A stretch of 64,000 nt of DNA from an uncultured Alphaproteobacteria bacterium. GTDB lineage: Bacteria; Pseudomonadota; Alphaproteobacteria; HIMB59; GCA-002718135. The notes under the pieces were generated by a model. That model saw only the letters and a program-made list of their open reading frames with translations, was not told where the DNA came from and did no database searches. Shown piece by piece: positions 26,307-34,449 of the stretch (positions are counted from its first letter, which is position 1; every line of letters starts with the position of its first letter). The stretch covers positions 1-64,000 of the forward strand of contig CABYKC010000001.1 in NCBI GenBank assembly GCA_902519435.1, written 5' to 3'. A program made the translations under genes and the position numbers.

Positions 26307-27188
26307 TTAACCTTTTACTGCTCCAGCAGTTAAACCACTTATTAATTGTCTTTGGAAAAACATGATTATCATAAAAAGTGGCGCAGTTGCTGAAACAACA
26401 CTTGAGACTGCCCACATATAATTTCCACTATGTTCAATTGTGCCCAAATAAGCGTTAATTTTAGGAACCATAGTATAATTCTGCTGATTTAAAAGAAGTG
26501 AAGTAACTGTAAAATCATTGTAGGCTAACATCATACTAAATAAACCTGCTGTAACAACTCCAGGCCACATAACAGGCATTATAACAAAGCGAAACGCTTG
26601 AAAATATGAACAGCCATCAATTAGTGCACTTTCATCTAACTCTTTAGGAACTGTTTTAAAGAAGGAATAAAGTAACCATAATGTAAAGGGTTGATTGATT
26701 GCAACTAAAACAATTATGGTAGTTGGAAGTATGCCCCAAACGTTCAATTGGAAGAAAGGAAACAGATAACCGGAAACTAATGTAATGTGTGGCATCGCTC
26801 TAAAAATCAAGGCAGCTATTAAAATCCAAAAAGTATATTTATATGTCGATCTAGACAAGGCATAAGCACCTAATGTTCCTAAAAATAAAGAGATCGTAAC
26901 AACTGAAACAGTGATAATAATTGTATTCATTGTTGCTTTCCAAAATTCACCTTCAGTCCAAGACTCTACATATGCCTTAACTGTAGAAGTATCTCCTGTT
27001 TCTATCAAAGTATTAACTCCTGTGACTGCAAACATCCAATCAGCTCTTGAGAAAAAGTCGGCTTTTACTTTAAATGATCCCCAAAAAGTCCATATAAAAG
27101 GAAACACAGAAATAATTAACCAAGCAAGAATAAAAAAACTATTTATTAAAATTAGTTGTTTTGAGTATCTGTTAATTTTTGATTCCAT
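26307..27188 (-). CDS. Sugar/polyol-type ABC transporter permease (MalG-like)
   Basis: 293-residue inner-membrane subunit with about six membrane segments and the EAA loop ESALIDGCSYFQAFRFVIMP near residue 190. A periplasmic loop (about 45-85) separates the first two segments. The C-terminus, FFQRQLISGLTAGAVKG, is typical of MalG-type permeases. It follows its partner permease by one base. As in the operon at 511-3954, no ATPase gene is nearby. It is part of the operon divergent from the LacI regulator, and so probably under that regulator. Confidence 0.9.
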   Translation of the reverse strand: MESKINRYSKQLILINSFFILAWLIISVFPFIWTFWGSFKVKADFFSRADWMFAVTGVNTLIETGDTSTVKAYVESWTEGEFWKATMNTIIITVSVVTISLFLGTLGAYALSRSTYKYTFWILIAALIFRAMPHITLVSGYLFPFFQLNVWGILPTTIIVLVAINQPFTLWLLYSFFKTVPKELDESALIDGCSYFQAFRFVIMPVMWPGVVTAGLFSMMLAYNDFTVTSLLLNQQNYTMVPKINAYLGTIEHSGNYMWAVSSVVSATAPLFMIIMFFQRQLISGLTAGAVKG

Positions 27189-27189
27189 A

Positions 27190-28218
27190 TTATCTTTCTG
27201 TCCTAAATTCTCTCCATGTTCTTATAAGTACTGGTGTTAATAGAATTGCTACACCAATAATAGTTAACATGGATGTTGCTCCTGCAGACCCAAATAACAT
27301 TTTGTTTTCACTTCTTAAGTCGTTATAAATCATCCAAGAAAGTGATTGAGCAACTCCTTCAGCAGCAAACCCAATTATTGGCTCAAGAACCCTGAAATTA
27401 TCCATTAGACAAATTAGTATAATAAATGTTGCTACCGGATAAAGATGTGGAATAACAATGTGTCTGACTCGTTCATATCTTGAGGCACCATCTATGATCG
27501 CTGCTTCAATTGGATCTTGAGGAACAGTTTGTAATGCAGCATAAAAAACAACAAAAGCAAATGGTGTATTGTGCCAGATCCCATAAATAATCAGAGTAAT
27601 CCAAGTCAATTGACTTGAAGACTTTAGTGATAGATTTGGATCATCAAATAAGAATTGAATGAATGAACCTAATATTCCTTTAGCATCTATCATCCAAAAT
27701 AAAACGAGAGACCCAATCAATGGTGTTACAATCATAGGCAGTATAACACCAAAAATGGTTGGGCCTTTTAAGCTTTTTGTAATTGTATTTACACTTAAAG
27801 CAACAATGAAACCTAAAACTACAACTGGTGGCGTAACTGCAAAACAAAATGTAAGTGTAAATAAAAGTGCTTTGTAAAAAGGTAAATTTAGTAAAATATC
27901 TGTAAACTCAGCTATAGATGAGGAATTAGTCCAAGCTTCTTTAATTTCATCAAAAGCTAAATGATTTCTATCGCCGTATGTTCCTAAACCATTAAATCTT
28001 CCAAGAGGTTGTTCTTCTTGTAATTTTGTAGTGGCCTCAATATCTACTTTAGTTTCTGTTTTACATCCAAATGGATCACATTTTTCTACTTCCATTAAAA
28101 TTTGTTCAGGTTCAATATGAAGAGATTGAAAAAAACTAGAAATAATTGGAAGGCCAATAAATAATAGCATTGCCAATCCACTTGGAAAGAAGAACCAAAA
28201 AAATGTTCTGTGGGGCAT
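27190..28218 (-). CDS. Sugar/polyol-type ABC transporter permease (MalF-like)
   Basis: 342 residues. The first membrane segment near residue 10 is followed by a hydrophilic region of ~70 residues (about 35-110) with the cysteines of EKCDPFGCKTE, probably periplasmic. Five or so membrane segments follow. The EAA loop is EAAIIDGASRYERVRHIVIP near residue 235. It pairs with the permease encoded downstream and is separated from the binding-protein gene by a terminator-like hairpin. Confidence 0.9.
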   Translation of the reverse strand: MPHRTFFWFFFPSGLAMLLFIGLPIISSFFQSLHIEPEQILMEVEKCDPFGCKTETKVDIEATTKLQEEQPLGRFNGLGTYGDRNHLAFDEIKEAWTNSSSIAEFTDILLNLPFYKALLFTLTFCFAVTPPVVVLGFIVALSVNTITKSLKGPTIFGVILPMIVTPLIGSLVLFWMIDAKGILGSFIQFLFDDPNLSLKSSSQLTWITLIIYGIWHNTPFAFVVFYAALQTVPQDPIEAAIIDGASRYERVRHIVIPHLYPVATFIILICLMDNFRVLEPIIGFAAEGVAQSLSWMIYNDLRSENKMLFGSAGATSMLTIIGVAILLTPVLIRTWREFRTER

Positions 28219-28230
28219 CTATTTCTTACT

Positions 28231-28264
28231 AAAAAAAAAGTGGAACATAATAATGTTCCACTTT
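28231..28264 (-). terminator. Intrinsic terminator/attenuator after second sugar-type binding-protein gene
   Basis: Perfect 12-bp stem (28237-28248 with 28253-28264) around a 4-base loop, followed on the minus strand by a T run (A run 28231-28239). It lies 21 bases downstream of the binding-protein stop and just before the permease gene. It is equivalent in position to the hairpins at 2621-2649 and 15643-15678. Confidence 0.87.
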
Positions 28265-28284
28265 ATCATAAATAATTATACGGT

Positions 28285-29520
28285 TTATAGAAAACCTTGC
28301 TCAGTAGCTTTTGCTACATAAGCAGCTTCTACATCCGCTAGTGCTTTTTCAGCAGACTCATTTCCTTGAAGGAATTCAACAAGTTCCGTACTCAAAGCAC
28401 CATGTAATAGACTCATGAATGGTAAGCTTGGGTAAGGTGTTGCACCTCTGTTAGCAGCATCAACAACTGGTCCTGCTGTATCTCCAGGCGAATAACCATC
28501 AATCAACCAAATTGTTGCATTTGGATTAGCATTTGCCATTTGTGTTGAAGTTGCTGCACCTAAAAGAGCTCTAAAAGATGCTTCTGCATTTTCATCAGAA
28601 GTATTTGTTGCAATTCCAAATCCATCCCACCATAGAGTGGTTGCTGGTTTACTTCCACCACCTACAGATGGTGAAGGAGCTAATCTAGTATCAGCTTTAA
28701 TTGCTTGATCTCCTTCATCATCTAACAATGAAGCTGCACCTGAATTCCAGATATGCATTAATGCTACATTACCAGACTCCCATTCTTCTTTAACTGCATT
28801 TGTATCTTGAGTTAAGAAATCAGGGTTACTTACTTCAGTTAATCTTTTAAGCATGTTAAGAGCAGCTACACCTTTAGCGTTATTTACACTAACTTCAGCT
28901 GTTCCAGCTTTAAAGAAATCACCTCCATGACCAAGGTACATATTTACGAACTCTTGACCTAGGTTCCATCCAGATTTAAAAGCACCAGCATATGGGTTAG
29001 CCATTTTACCAGAAGCTTTAATTTTTTCTGCAGCTGCAATTACTTCTTCATATGTTGAAGGAACTGCGATACCTAAATCATTAAGAATACTTTCTCTGTA
29101 CCAAAGATGCTGAGCATTAGCCATGAAAGCTATTGCATAGATCTTTCCATCAATCACGATTTTTTGATTGTCTTGTAATGCACTTCCGTATTTAGCAACT
29201 AAATCATCAAGTGGACGAATTAAGTTATCATTCATTAAAGTTGTAATTGAACCATTAGTTACAAGTTTAGCAGAGAATTCAGCTGGGTTAGCTGATAGGG
29301 CTGCAACTTGTAATTTATTATGATCAACGGAATGAGTTACAGAAAAATCTGCACTAGGTCCTGCACAACTTTTTACTTCATCCATGAAAATTCTGTATGT
29401 TGTAAATTCGTTTGCTAGAATCTTTATTGATCCATCTGTTACTCCACAAGGTGAATGCCCGCCGGCATATGCACTTGTGCTAACAAATGTGAACAATAGA
29501 GCTATTAATAGTTTTTTCAT
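28285..29520 (-). CDS. Extracellular sugar/polyol-type solute-binding protein
   Basis: 411-residue periplasmic binding protein. A signal peptide (MKKLLIALLFTFVSTSAYAG) with AYA cleavage near residue 19 is followed by a family-1 binding fold: GSIKILANEFTTYRIFM near residue 30, LWYRESILNDLGIAVP near 130, and LMHIWNSGAASLLDD near 250. The mature protein is acidic and lysine-poor compared with its neighbours, as secreted proteins often are. A purine-rich AAGGGGA precedes the ATG. It heads the operon with two permeases, a HAD-like protein and a SDR, and is divergent from lacI with palindromes between them. The substrate is unknown; the LacI link to the SnoaL cluster suggests that cluster metabolises it. 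Confidence 0.9.
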   Translation of the reverse strand: MKKLLIALLFTFVSTSAYAGGHSPCGVTDGSIKILANEFTTYRIFMDEVKSCAGPSADFSVTHSVDHNKLQVAALSANPAEFSAKLVTNGSITTLMNDNLIRPLDDLVAKYGSALQDNQKIVIDGKIYAIAFMANAQHLWYRESILNDLGIAVPSTYEEVIAAAEKIKASGKMANPYAGAFKSGWNLGQEFVNMYLGHGGDFFKAGTAEVSVNNAKGVAALNMLKRLTEVSNPDFLTQDTNAVKEEWESGNVALMHIWNSGAASLLDDEGDQAIKADTRLAPSPSVGGGSKPATTLWWDGFGIATNTSDENAEASFRALLGAATSTQMANANPNATIWLIDGYSPGDTAGPVVDAANRGATPYPSLPFMSLLHGALSTELVEFLQGNESAEKALADVEAAYVAKATEQGFL

Positions 29521-29542
29521 ATATTTCCCCTTATTAATAAAG

Positions 29543-29555
29543 TGTGAAATTCACA
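29543..29555. promoter_or_regulatory. 13-bp palindrome upstream of binding-protein gene
   Basis: TGTGAAATTCACA, a perfect palindrome about a central base, lies 23 bases before the binding-protein ATG, between that gene and the ATTCA-N6-TGAAT site. It may be a second operator, or a short hairpin in the binding-protein leader. Confidence 0.4.
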
Positions 29556-29610
29556 TTTAAGTATAAATCCTTTATATTGGTATTAGAAAATAATGCAATA
29601 ATATGAATTG

Positions 29611-29630
29611 ATATTCAAGATTTTGAATAT
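29611..29630. promoter_or_regulatory. Candidate LacI-type operator (ATTCA-N6-TGAAT)
   Basis: Perfect 8-bp arms with a 4-base spacer (ATATTCAA-GATT-TTGAATAT), containing the core ATTCA-N6-TGAAT at 29613-29628. It lies in the 129-base gap between the divergent binding-protein gene and the LacI-family gene, 20 bases before the LacI ATG. The same core recurs in the two other divergent promoter regions of this cluster, as expected of a self-regulating LacI protein with its own regulon. Confidence 0.65.
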
Positions 29631-29649
29631 TGAAATGGGGGGATAATTC

Positions 29650-30648
29650 ATGAGTTTTAAAAAGACTGCGACATCACAGGACGTAGCAAAATTAGCAGGA
29701 GTATCCCAATCAGCAGTTTCCAGATGTTTTACTAAAGGTGCAAGCATTTCTAGCAGGACAAAGTTGAGAGTCTTGGAAGCAGCTAGAAAATTAAAATATA
29801 AAGCACCTAATATATCTTCTAATTCAGTATCTAATGATGATAGCGGATTAGTGGCTGTCATTTTACCTTACGTTACAAGCAGATATTATCCAGAAGTTTT
29901 AATTGAGTTACATGAAGCACTTAGGAATGGAGGCTTTAGAATTTTATTAATTACGACTGATGATGGTGAAGAATTAGATGAAAAATTAATACAGCCATAC
30001 TTAAAAGAAAAACTTATTGCAATAATATCAGCCACAAAACCTACTGAAAAATTTATTGAAGACTGCAATCAAAAAAGAATACAGTTTATTGCCTATAATA
30101 GGAGTTGGAATATACCAACAATAAGTTCCGTTGCGTGTGATCATCGTAATGGAGGAGAAATAGTTGCAGAATATTTTACAAAGAAAAACCATAAAAATAT
30201 TGGCCTCATTGAAGGACCAAAAGGATCTTTTGTTAGCGATGAGCGATGCAAAGGTTTTAAAAATTATCTTAAAAATAATAAAAAAATTAAATTAAATATT
30301 GAAAAAGGTTTTTTTACTTATGAAGGAGGATATCAAGCAACTGAAAAAATTTTTAATAAAAACATAAGTGCAATATTTTGCGCTGATGACACAATGGCAT
30401 TTGGGTGTTTAGATTATATTAAAAAAAATGCTTCATTAAAAACACCTTCTCAATTAGAAATTATTGGTTATGACGATATATCTATGTCATCTTGGGAATC
30501 ATATAACCTGACAACTGTCAGACAGCCTATTAGACAAATGTCAAAACTAGCAACTCAATTAATAAATGAATTTATTAAGGATCCAGATTTTGAACCTATA
30601 AATCATATTGTACAGGGAAGACTTATAAAAAGAAAAACTACAAAATAA
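29650..30648 (+). CDS. LacI-family transcriptional regulator
   Basis: 332 residues. The N-terminal helix-turn-helix is ATSQDVAKLAGVSQSAVSR (about residues 7-25), followed by the hinge region LRVLEAARKLKYKAPN. A periplasmic-binding-protein-like effector domain follows: GLVAVILPYVTSRYYPEV near 60, FIAYNRSWNIPTISSVACD near 147, and a C-terminal IIGYDDISMSSWESYNLTTVRQP. It should bind a sugar-like effector and control the divergent ABC importer and, from the shared palindrome, the SnoaL/cupin/HisD-like genes. The start is the ATG after a G-rich purine stretch (29637-29642). It is convergent with the next gene, with a single base between the stops. Confidence 0.93.
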   Translation: MSFKKTATSQDVAKLAGVSQSAVSRCFTKGASISSRTKLRVLEAARKLKYKAPNISSNSVSNDDSGLVAVILPYVTSRYYPEVLIELHEALRNGGFRILLITTDDGEELDEKLIQPYLKEKLIAIISATKPTEKFIEDCNQKRIQFIAYNRSWNIPTISSVACDHRNGGEIVAEYFTKKNHKNIGLIEGPKGSFVSDERCKGFKNYLKNNKKIKLNIEKGFFTYEGGYQATEKIFNKNISAIFCADDTMAFGCLDYIKKNASLKTPSQLEIIGYDDISMSSWESYNLTTVRQPIRQMSKLATQLINEFIKDPDFEPINHIVQGRLIKRKTTK

Positions 30649-30649
30649 T

Positions 30650-31069
30650 TTACTTAAATTTTAATCCCATCTGTTCGAAAACACCATGATTATCTACCAT
30701 AACGTAATTATCTAAAAACTTTCCGTCTTTAATGGTCCAAAAATCTGAAAATTGCATTTTGATAGATTTGCCTGTTGGCTCTACTCCAAGATATGTTCCA
30801 CTATGTGTGCCAGTTAGAAATCCCGTTGCACTAATCCACTCACCTTCAGCAACCACAATATCATTTTTTACATGATAATCTGGAAATGCTTCATAAAAAG
30901 GTTTTAGAACTTTATATTTAAAATTATCTATACCATGGATATCACCAAAACCTGGCGGACCATGCCAGACCATATCATCATGCCAGTACTTGTGTTGTGC
31001 TTCTAGATCTTGAGCATTAAGTGCATCATACATATCAGCTAATAATTTTTTACTTTCATCTAAAGTCAT
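30650..31069 (-). CDS. SnoaL-like/NTF2-fold protein (single domain)
   Basis: 139 residues, one NTF2-like domain of the SnoaL/ester-cyclase type. It starts with helices (MTLDESKKLLADMYDALNAQDL), then YWHDDMVWHGPPGFGDIHG near residue 28, AFPDYHVKNDIVVAEGEW near 60, and GTHSGTYLGVEPTGKSIKMQ near 86. These folds form a cone-shaped pocket used by cyclases, isomerases, hydrolases and dehydratases, often with His/Asp acid-base chemistry. The two-domain proteins at 32313-33317 and 36517-37614 carry the similar WHxxMxWxGPxGIG pattern. It overlaps the next gene by 4 bases. The reaction is not known. Confidence 0.85.
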   Translation of the reverse strand: MTLDESKKLLADMYDALNAQDLEAQHKYWHDDMVWHGPPGFGDIHGIDNFKYKVLKPFYEAFPDYHVKNDIVVAEGEWISATGFLTGTHSGTYLGVEPTGKSIKMQFSDFWTIKDGKFLDNYVMVDNHGVFEQMGLKFK

Positions 31070-32205
31070 TTTTTATCTCCTAAAATTTGCATTAAAATTG
31101 CAAGCTCATTAAAACCAGTCCACTCTTTAATAATTTTATTATTTTTAATTTCCCATTGAGTGATTCCCCATAAATACACTTCTCTATTAGATGGTTGGCC
31201 ATATGAACCATTCCCTTTATGCGTTCCTACTGCGCCCCAACGAACCGATACTAAATAGCCGTCTTTTGTATTTCCCATCCAGTATAAATCTTCAATACTA
31301 AGTGCAAGATCAGGAAACGAAGCTAAAAGTGAAATTATAAATTTTCTTAATTGCAAAACTCCTTTAAATTTACGACCAGTTGAACCTTCAAATTCTACCT
31401 TACTCGAGTATGCTTTATTTATTGCAGAAAAGTTTCGTCTATTCCAAATTGTATCATAAACTGCATGAACAAACTCTCTTACATTTGTAATTTTATCTGG
31501 AATATCAAAACTAATTGGTTTTAATTTAGTAATATTTCTTGTTGGTTTAGAGTTTTTAAAATGAGGGGCATAGGGTCCTGCAATTCCCTCATCAACAAGT
31601 TGCTTGGCAACCTGATTTAAATCTAATCCGAGTTGTTTAATTAAACCTGCTGTATCGTAGACAACATTTTCGTAATAAATTTCATTATTTTTGGCTACAC
31701 AATTAGCAATACAAAATAATCTTACTTTTTTACCAGTTGGTTTGGAAAATTTGCTAAATCCCGTATTTGTTCCAGTAATAATTGTTCTATGCGAAGTATG
31801 AAAACTTGCATTTTCATCTCCTGCCCAAATAACTTCATCTGCAAATAATCGAATATCTGGAAATGCGTTGTTTGTGTGTACTGTATCAGCTACTATTTTT
31901 TCAGATCCAGATTGTAAACCAAATTCATCCCAAACTCTGCAATCTTTACTGTAGGTGTCATAGATGTAGCCAATATTTTTTTCTTCCCAAATTTGATATG
32001 TAATCCTTACAATATAATCGATTATATTTTTATACTGATCCTCAAACCCCTTCATTGATTGATGTTTAAGTTTTTTTGGTTTTGGATTTAATGACTTAGC
32101 TGTTCCTCCACCACCGTATGCTTTTAATGAAATGTCATAACTCTTAGGCATATGATTATCATTAAGGGCTTCTGGTCTTTTATCTGTAATTTTATTAAAT
32201 TTCAT
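31066..32205 (-). CDS. Tandem SnoaL-like/NTF2-fold protein (paralog of 34450-35442)
   Basis: 379 residues. An N-terminal ~50-residue extension containing a glycine run (AYGGGGTAKS) precedes two NTF2-like domains (about 52-190 and 225-375). The first domain begins MKGFEDQYKNIIDYIVRITY, nearly matching the start of the protein at 34450-35442. The second contains SFPDLALSIEDLYWMGNTKD and VRWGAVGTHKGNGSYGQPSNR, again shared with that paralog. No catalytic function is established for this family in my knowledge. An internal ATG at that MKGF would give a protein the same length as the paralog, but the extension is in frame, so the longer start is kept. It is divergent from 32313-33317 with operators between them. 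Confidence 0.82.
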   Translation of the reverse strand: MKFNKITDKRPEALNDNHMPKSYDISLKAYGGGGTAKSLNPKPKKLKHQSMKGFEDQYKNIIDYIVRITYQIWEEKNIGYIYDTYSKDCRVWDEFGLQSGSEKIVADTVHTNNAFPDIRLFADEVIWAGDENASFHTSHRTIITGTNTGFSKFSKPTGKKVRLFCIANCVAKNNEIYYENVVYDTAGLIKQLGLDLNQVAKQLVDEGIAGPYAPHFKNSKPTRNITKLKPISFDIPDKITNVREFVHAVYDTIWNRRNFSAINKAYSSKVEFEGSTGRKFKGVLQLRKFIISLLASFPDLALSIEDLYWMGNTKDGYLVSVRWGAVGTHKGNGSYGQPSNREVYLWGITQWEIKNNKIIKEWTGFNELAILMQILGDKK

Positions 32206-32238
32206 AATTTGTATTTGTAATGAGATACATTTAAAAAT

Positions 32239-32275
32239 ATTTCAAAGCAATGAAATTTTATTCAAAAAAATGAAT
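32239..32275. promoter_or_regulatory. Tandem candidate LacI-type operators
   Basis: Two adjacent palindromes in the 107-base gap between divergent SnoaL-like genes: a variant, ATTTCA-N6-TGAAAT (32239-32256), and a canonical ATTCA-N6-TGAAT (32260-32275). The second matches the core seen at 29613-29628 and 36462-36477. A LacI-type repressor bound here would cover both divergent promoters. Confidence 0.6.
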
Positions 32276-32312
32276 ATTGTCTTTTTTAGTTTATTAATAT
32301 AATCAAAATGGA

Positions 32313-33317
32313 ATGACTGATCTCCAAGCAGAAAAAAAATTAGTATTAGATTATTTCAATGAAATAAATAGTTGCAACATTGCTTCATTATCTGAAGTTA
32401 TATCCAAATACACATCAGAAGATTTCAGTATGAAATGTACTCACCCATTCAACGAACTAGGTAGCATAGATCTTGTTGCTAATAATCTTTGGAAGCCAAT
32501 TAAAGATTCATTTTCACCTATACAACGTCGATTAGATATATTTTATGCTGGGATAAATTCGCTCGATAAAAATAAAGGTAAATGGATCTCCAGTATGGGT
32601 CATTTCATGGGTGTTTTCAATAAACCGTTTGTAGGCCTTAAACCAAATTATAAATCTATTTTATTTAGATTTGCTGAATTTTATAAAGTGGAGAATAATA
32701 AAATTACTGAAGGAGCAATTTTTTTAGATGTAATGAATTTAATGCAGCAACTAGGTCTTTCTATAATTCCTGAATCTACAGGTCTCGTTTGTGTAACACC
32801 AGGACCAATGAATCATAAAGGTTTAAAATTTGATATTTCTAATGAAATTGAAAGTCAAAAAACATTGGATTTAATTCATAGAATGCGCGATCGACTTGTT
32901 AAAGGATCCAAAATGCAATCTTATAAAGAAGAATTAGAATTAGATTGGCATAATGACATGATTTGGTGGGGACCAGGAGGTATAGGGGCTTCATATACTA
33001 TTGATGGTTATCAAAAGGGTCACACAAAACCATTTCAAGATGGTTTAGAGTTTGTTCGTTTCAATGGACACATACTTAGTAGCTCTGAAGATGATCTTGG
33101 AGGTTGGTTTGGTTGGCCAAATTTAATTATGAAACCTAAAGGAGAATATTTAGGATTAACAAATGCAAGTGATATTGAATCAGAAATGAGAGTTGTAGAT
33201 TTATATCGAAGAGATGGAGATAAACTAGCTGAAAACTGGATCTTTATTGATCATTTACATTTTTTAAAAAAACTAGGAGTGGATCTTTTAGAAAGAGCAA
33301 AATTTTTAAATCAGTGA
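32313..33317 (+). CDS. Tandem SnoaL-like/NTF2-fold protein (paralog of 36517-37614)
   Basis: 334 residues with two NTF2-like domains (about 5-155 and 185-330). The second holds WHNDMIWWGPGGIGASYTID near residue 211 and the C-terminal IDHLHFLKKLGVDLL. The first keeps AEFYKVENNKITEGAIFLD near 115 but has weaker pocket residues. The same two-domain layout and several motifs occur in the product of 36517-37614, so the two are paralogs. The ATG follows an AT-rich leader without a clear Shine-Dalgarno. The 3' end abuts the stop of a convergent MetE-like gene. The function is unknown; a small-molecule cyclase, isomerase or dehydratase is plausible. Confidence 0.82.
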   Translation: MTDLQAEKKLVLDYFNEINSCNIASLSEVISKYTSEDFSMKCTHPFNELGSIDLVANNLWKPIKDSFSPIQRRLDIFYAGINSLDKNKGKWISSMGHFMGVFNKPFVGLKPNYKSILFRFAEFYKVENNKITEGAIFLDVMNLMQQLGLSIIPESTGLVCVTPGPMNHKGLKFDISNEIESQKTLDLIHRMRDRLVKGSKMQSYKEELELDWHNDMIWWGPGGIGASYTIDGYQKGHTKPFQDGLEFVRFNGHILSSSEDDLGGWFGWPNLIMKPKGEYLGLTNASDIESEMRVVDLYRRDGDKLAENWIFIDHLHFLKKLGVDLLERAKFLNQ

Positions 33318-34445
33318 TTAGATAACTTTTGAGGCAAGTTTAGTACCCTCAACTAATGCATGAAGCTTTTCAAAACAAATTTTTTCATCAATTTTTCCAA
33401 AACCAGCAAATGTACTAAAACCACAATCTGTCCCTGCCATCAATTGATCTTTTGGAATGACTGTAGAAAACTGAATTAATCTATCTGCAACAACTTCTGG
33501 ATGTTCAACAAAATTAGAGGTTGAGTCGATTACTCCAGGTACTAAGACTTTATCTTTTGGTAACTTTATATCTTGAAAAACTTTCCATTCATGTGCGTGC
33601 CTAGGATTAGAAGATTCAATGAGAAAGTATTTTACCTTTGATTTCAAAATTATAGGTAATATTTTCTCTAGAGCAATATCGTGTGTGTGGGGTCCTTCAT
33701 AATTGCCCCAGCATATATGCATTCTAGTTTGCTCAACATCTACATTAGATAATGCTGAATTTAGGCATTCAATTTGCAGCTCTGCACGCTTAATAAACTC
33801 ATCTTCAGATAAATTTTTAAAATTCATATGTCTTGCTAAAGCAAGGTCTGGGCAATCTAATTGAACTTGGATATCTGATTTTGTTATTAGCTCATATTCT
33901 TTAGCCATAATATTAGATAATTTATCCAAATATTCATCTTCGGTACTATAAAATTTATTTGGCATAAAAACATTTATGACGCCAGGTGATGCTGAGTTCA
34001 TAAATGCATGTCGGTGATTAAGTTTATCAAGTGAATTTTTAAAATTATTTATATCCTGTAGAAGAGACGTTTCATCTTTTACTTTTAATTCGTTTGTACA
34101 ACATGGTCTGGTATAAGTTGGCGTGCCACCACTTTTAGCAATCTTTTCTTTGTATTCTGGAAAATCATCAAGATCAGCAGGTGCTCTTCTTTCGCTTTCA
34201 CCCGAGAAACCATCAATTCTGTCTTTAATATATGTAGCGTAGCTAATTTTACTCATCTCCCCATCACTTACAAAATCAATTCCAACATCAAGTTGGCTCT
34301 TAACAACACTTTCCACGTTATTTTTTAATACTTCATCAAAACTACTTTGACTAAATTTCTCTCCTTTATCTTTTGCAAATAAAAATTCTGAAAGTTCTTT
34401 TGATCTAGGAAGGCTTCCAACATGTGTTGTTAAAATATTAGACAT
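33318..34445 (-). CDS. MetE-like / epoxyalkane:CoM transferase-like zinc enzyme
   Basis: 375-residue single barrel of the UROD/MetE superfamily. It opens ILTTHVGSLPRSKELSEFLF and has FVSDGEMSKISYATYI near residue 58, QLDCPDLALARHM near 196, the zinc-ligand-like RMHICWGNYEGPH near 243, and MAGTDCGFSTFAG near 340 (further Cys ligand). The starting motif THVGSLPR is typical of the subgroup containing epoxyalkane:coenzyme M transferase and other non-methionine MetE homologues. It differs clearly from the MetE-like protein at 19440-20489. It lies between SnoaL-like genes and 4 bases after the one at 34450, so it is likely part of that catabolic unit. The substrate is unknown. Confidence 0.8.
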   Translation of the reverse strand: MSNILTTHVGSLPRSKELSEFLFAKDKGEKFSQSSFDEVLKNNVESVVKSQLDVGIDFVSDGEMSKISYATYIKDRIDGFSGESERRAPADLDDFPEYKEKIAKSGGTPTYTRPCCTNELKVKDETSLLQDINNFKNSLDKLNHRHAFMNSASPGVINVFMPNKFYSTEDEYLDKLSNIMAKEYELITKSDIQVQLDCPDLALARHMNFKNLSEDEFIKRAELQIECLNSALSNVDVEQTRMHICWGNYEGPHTHDIALEKILPIILKSKVKYFLIESSNPRHAHEWKVFQDIKLPKDKVLVPGVIDSTSNFVEHPEVVADRLIQFSTVIPKDQLMAGTDCGFSTFAGFGKIDEKICFEKLHALVEGTKLASKVI

Positions 34446-34449
34446 TAAA

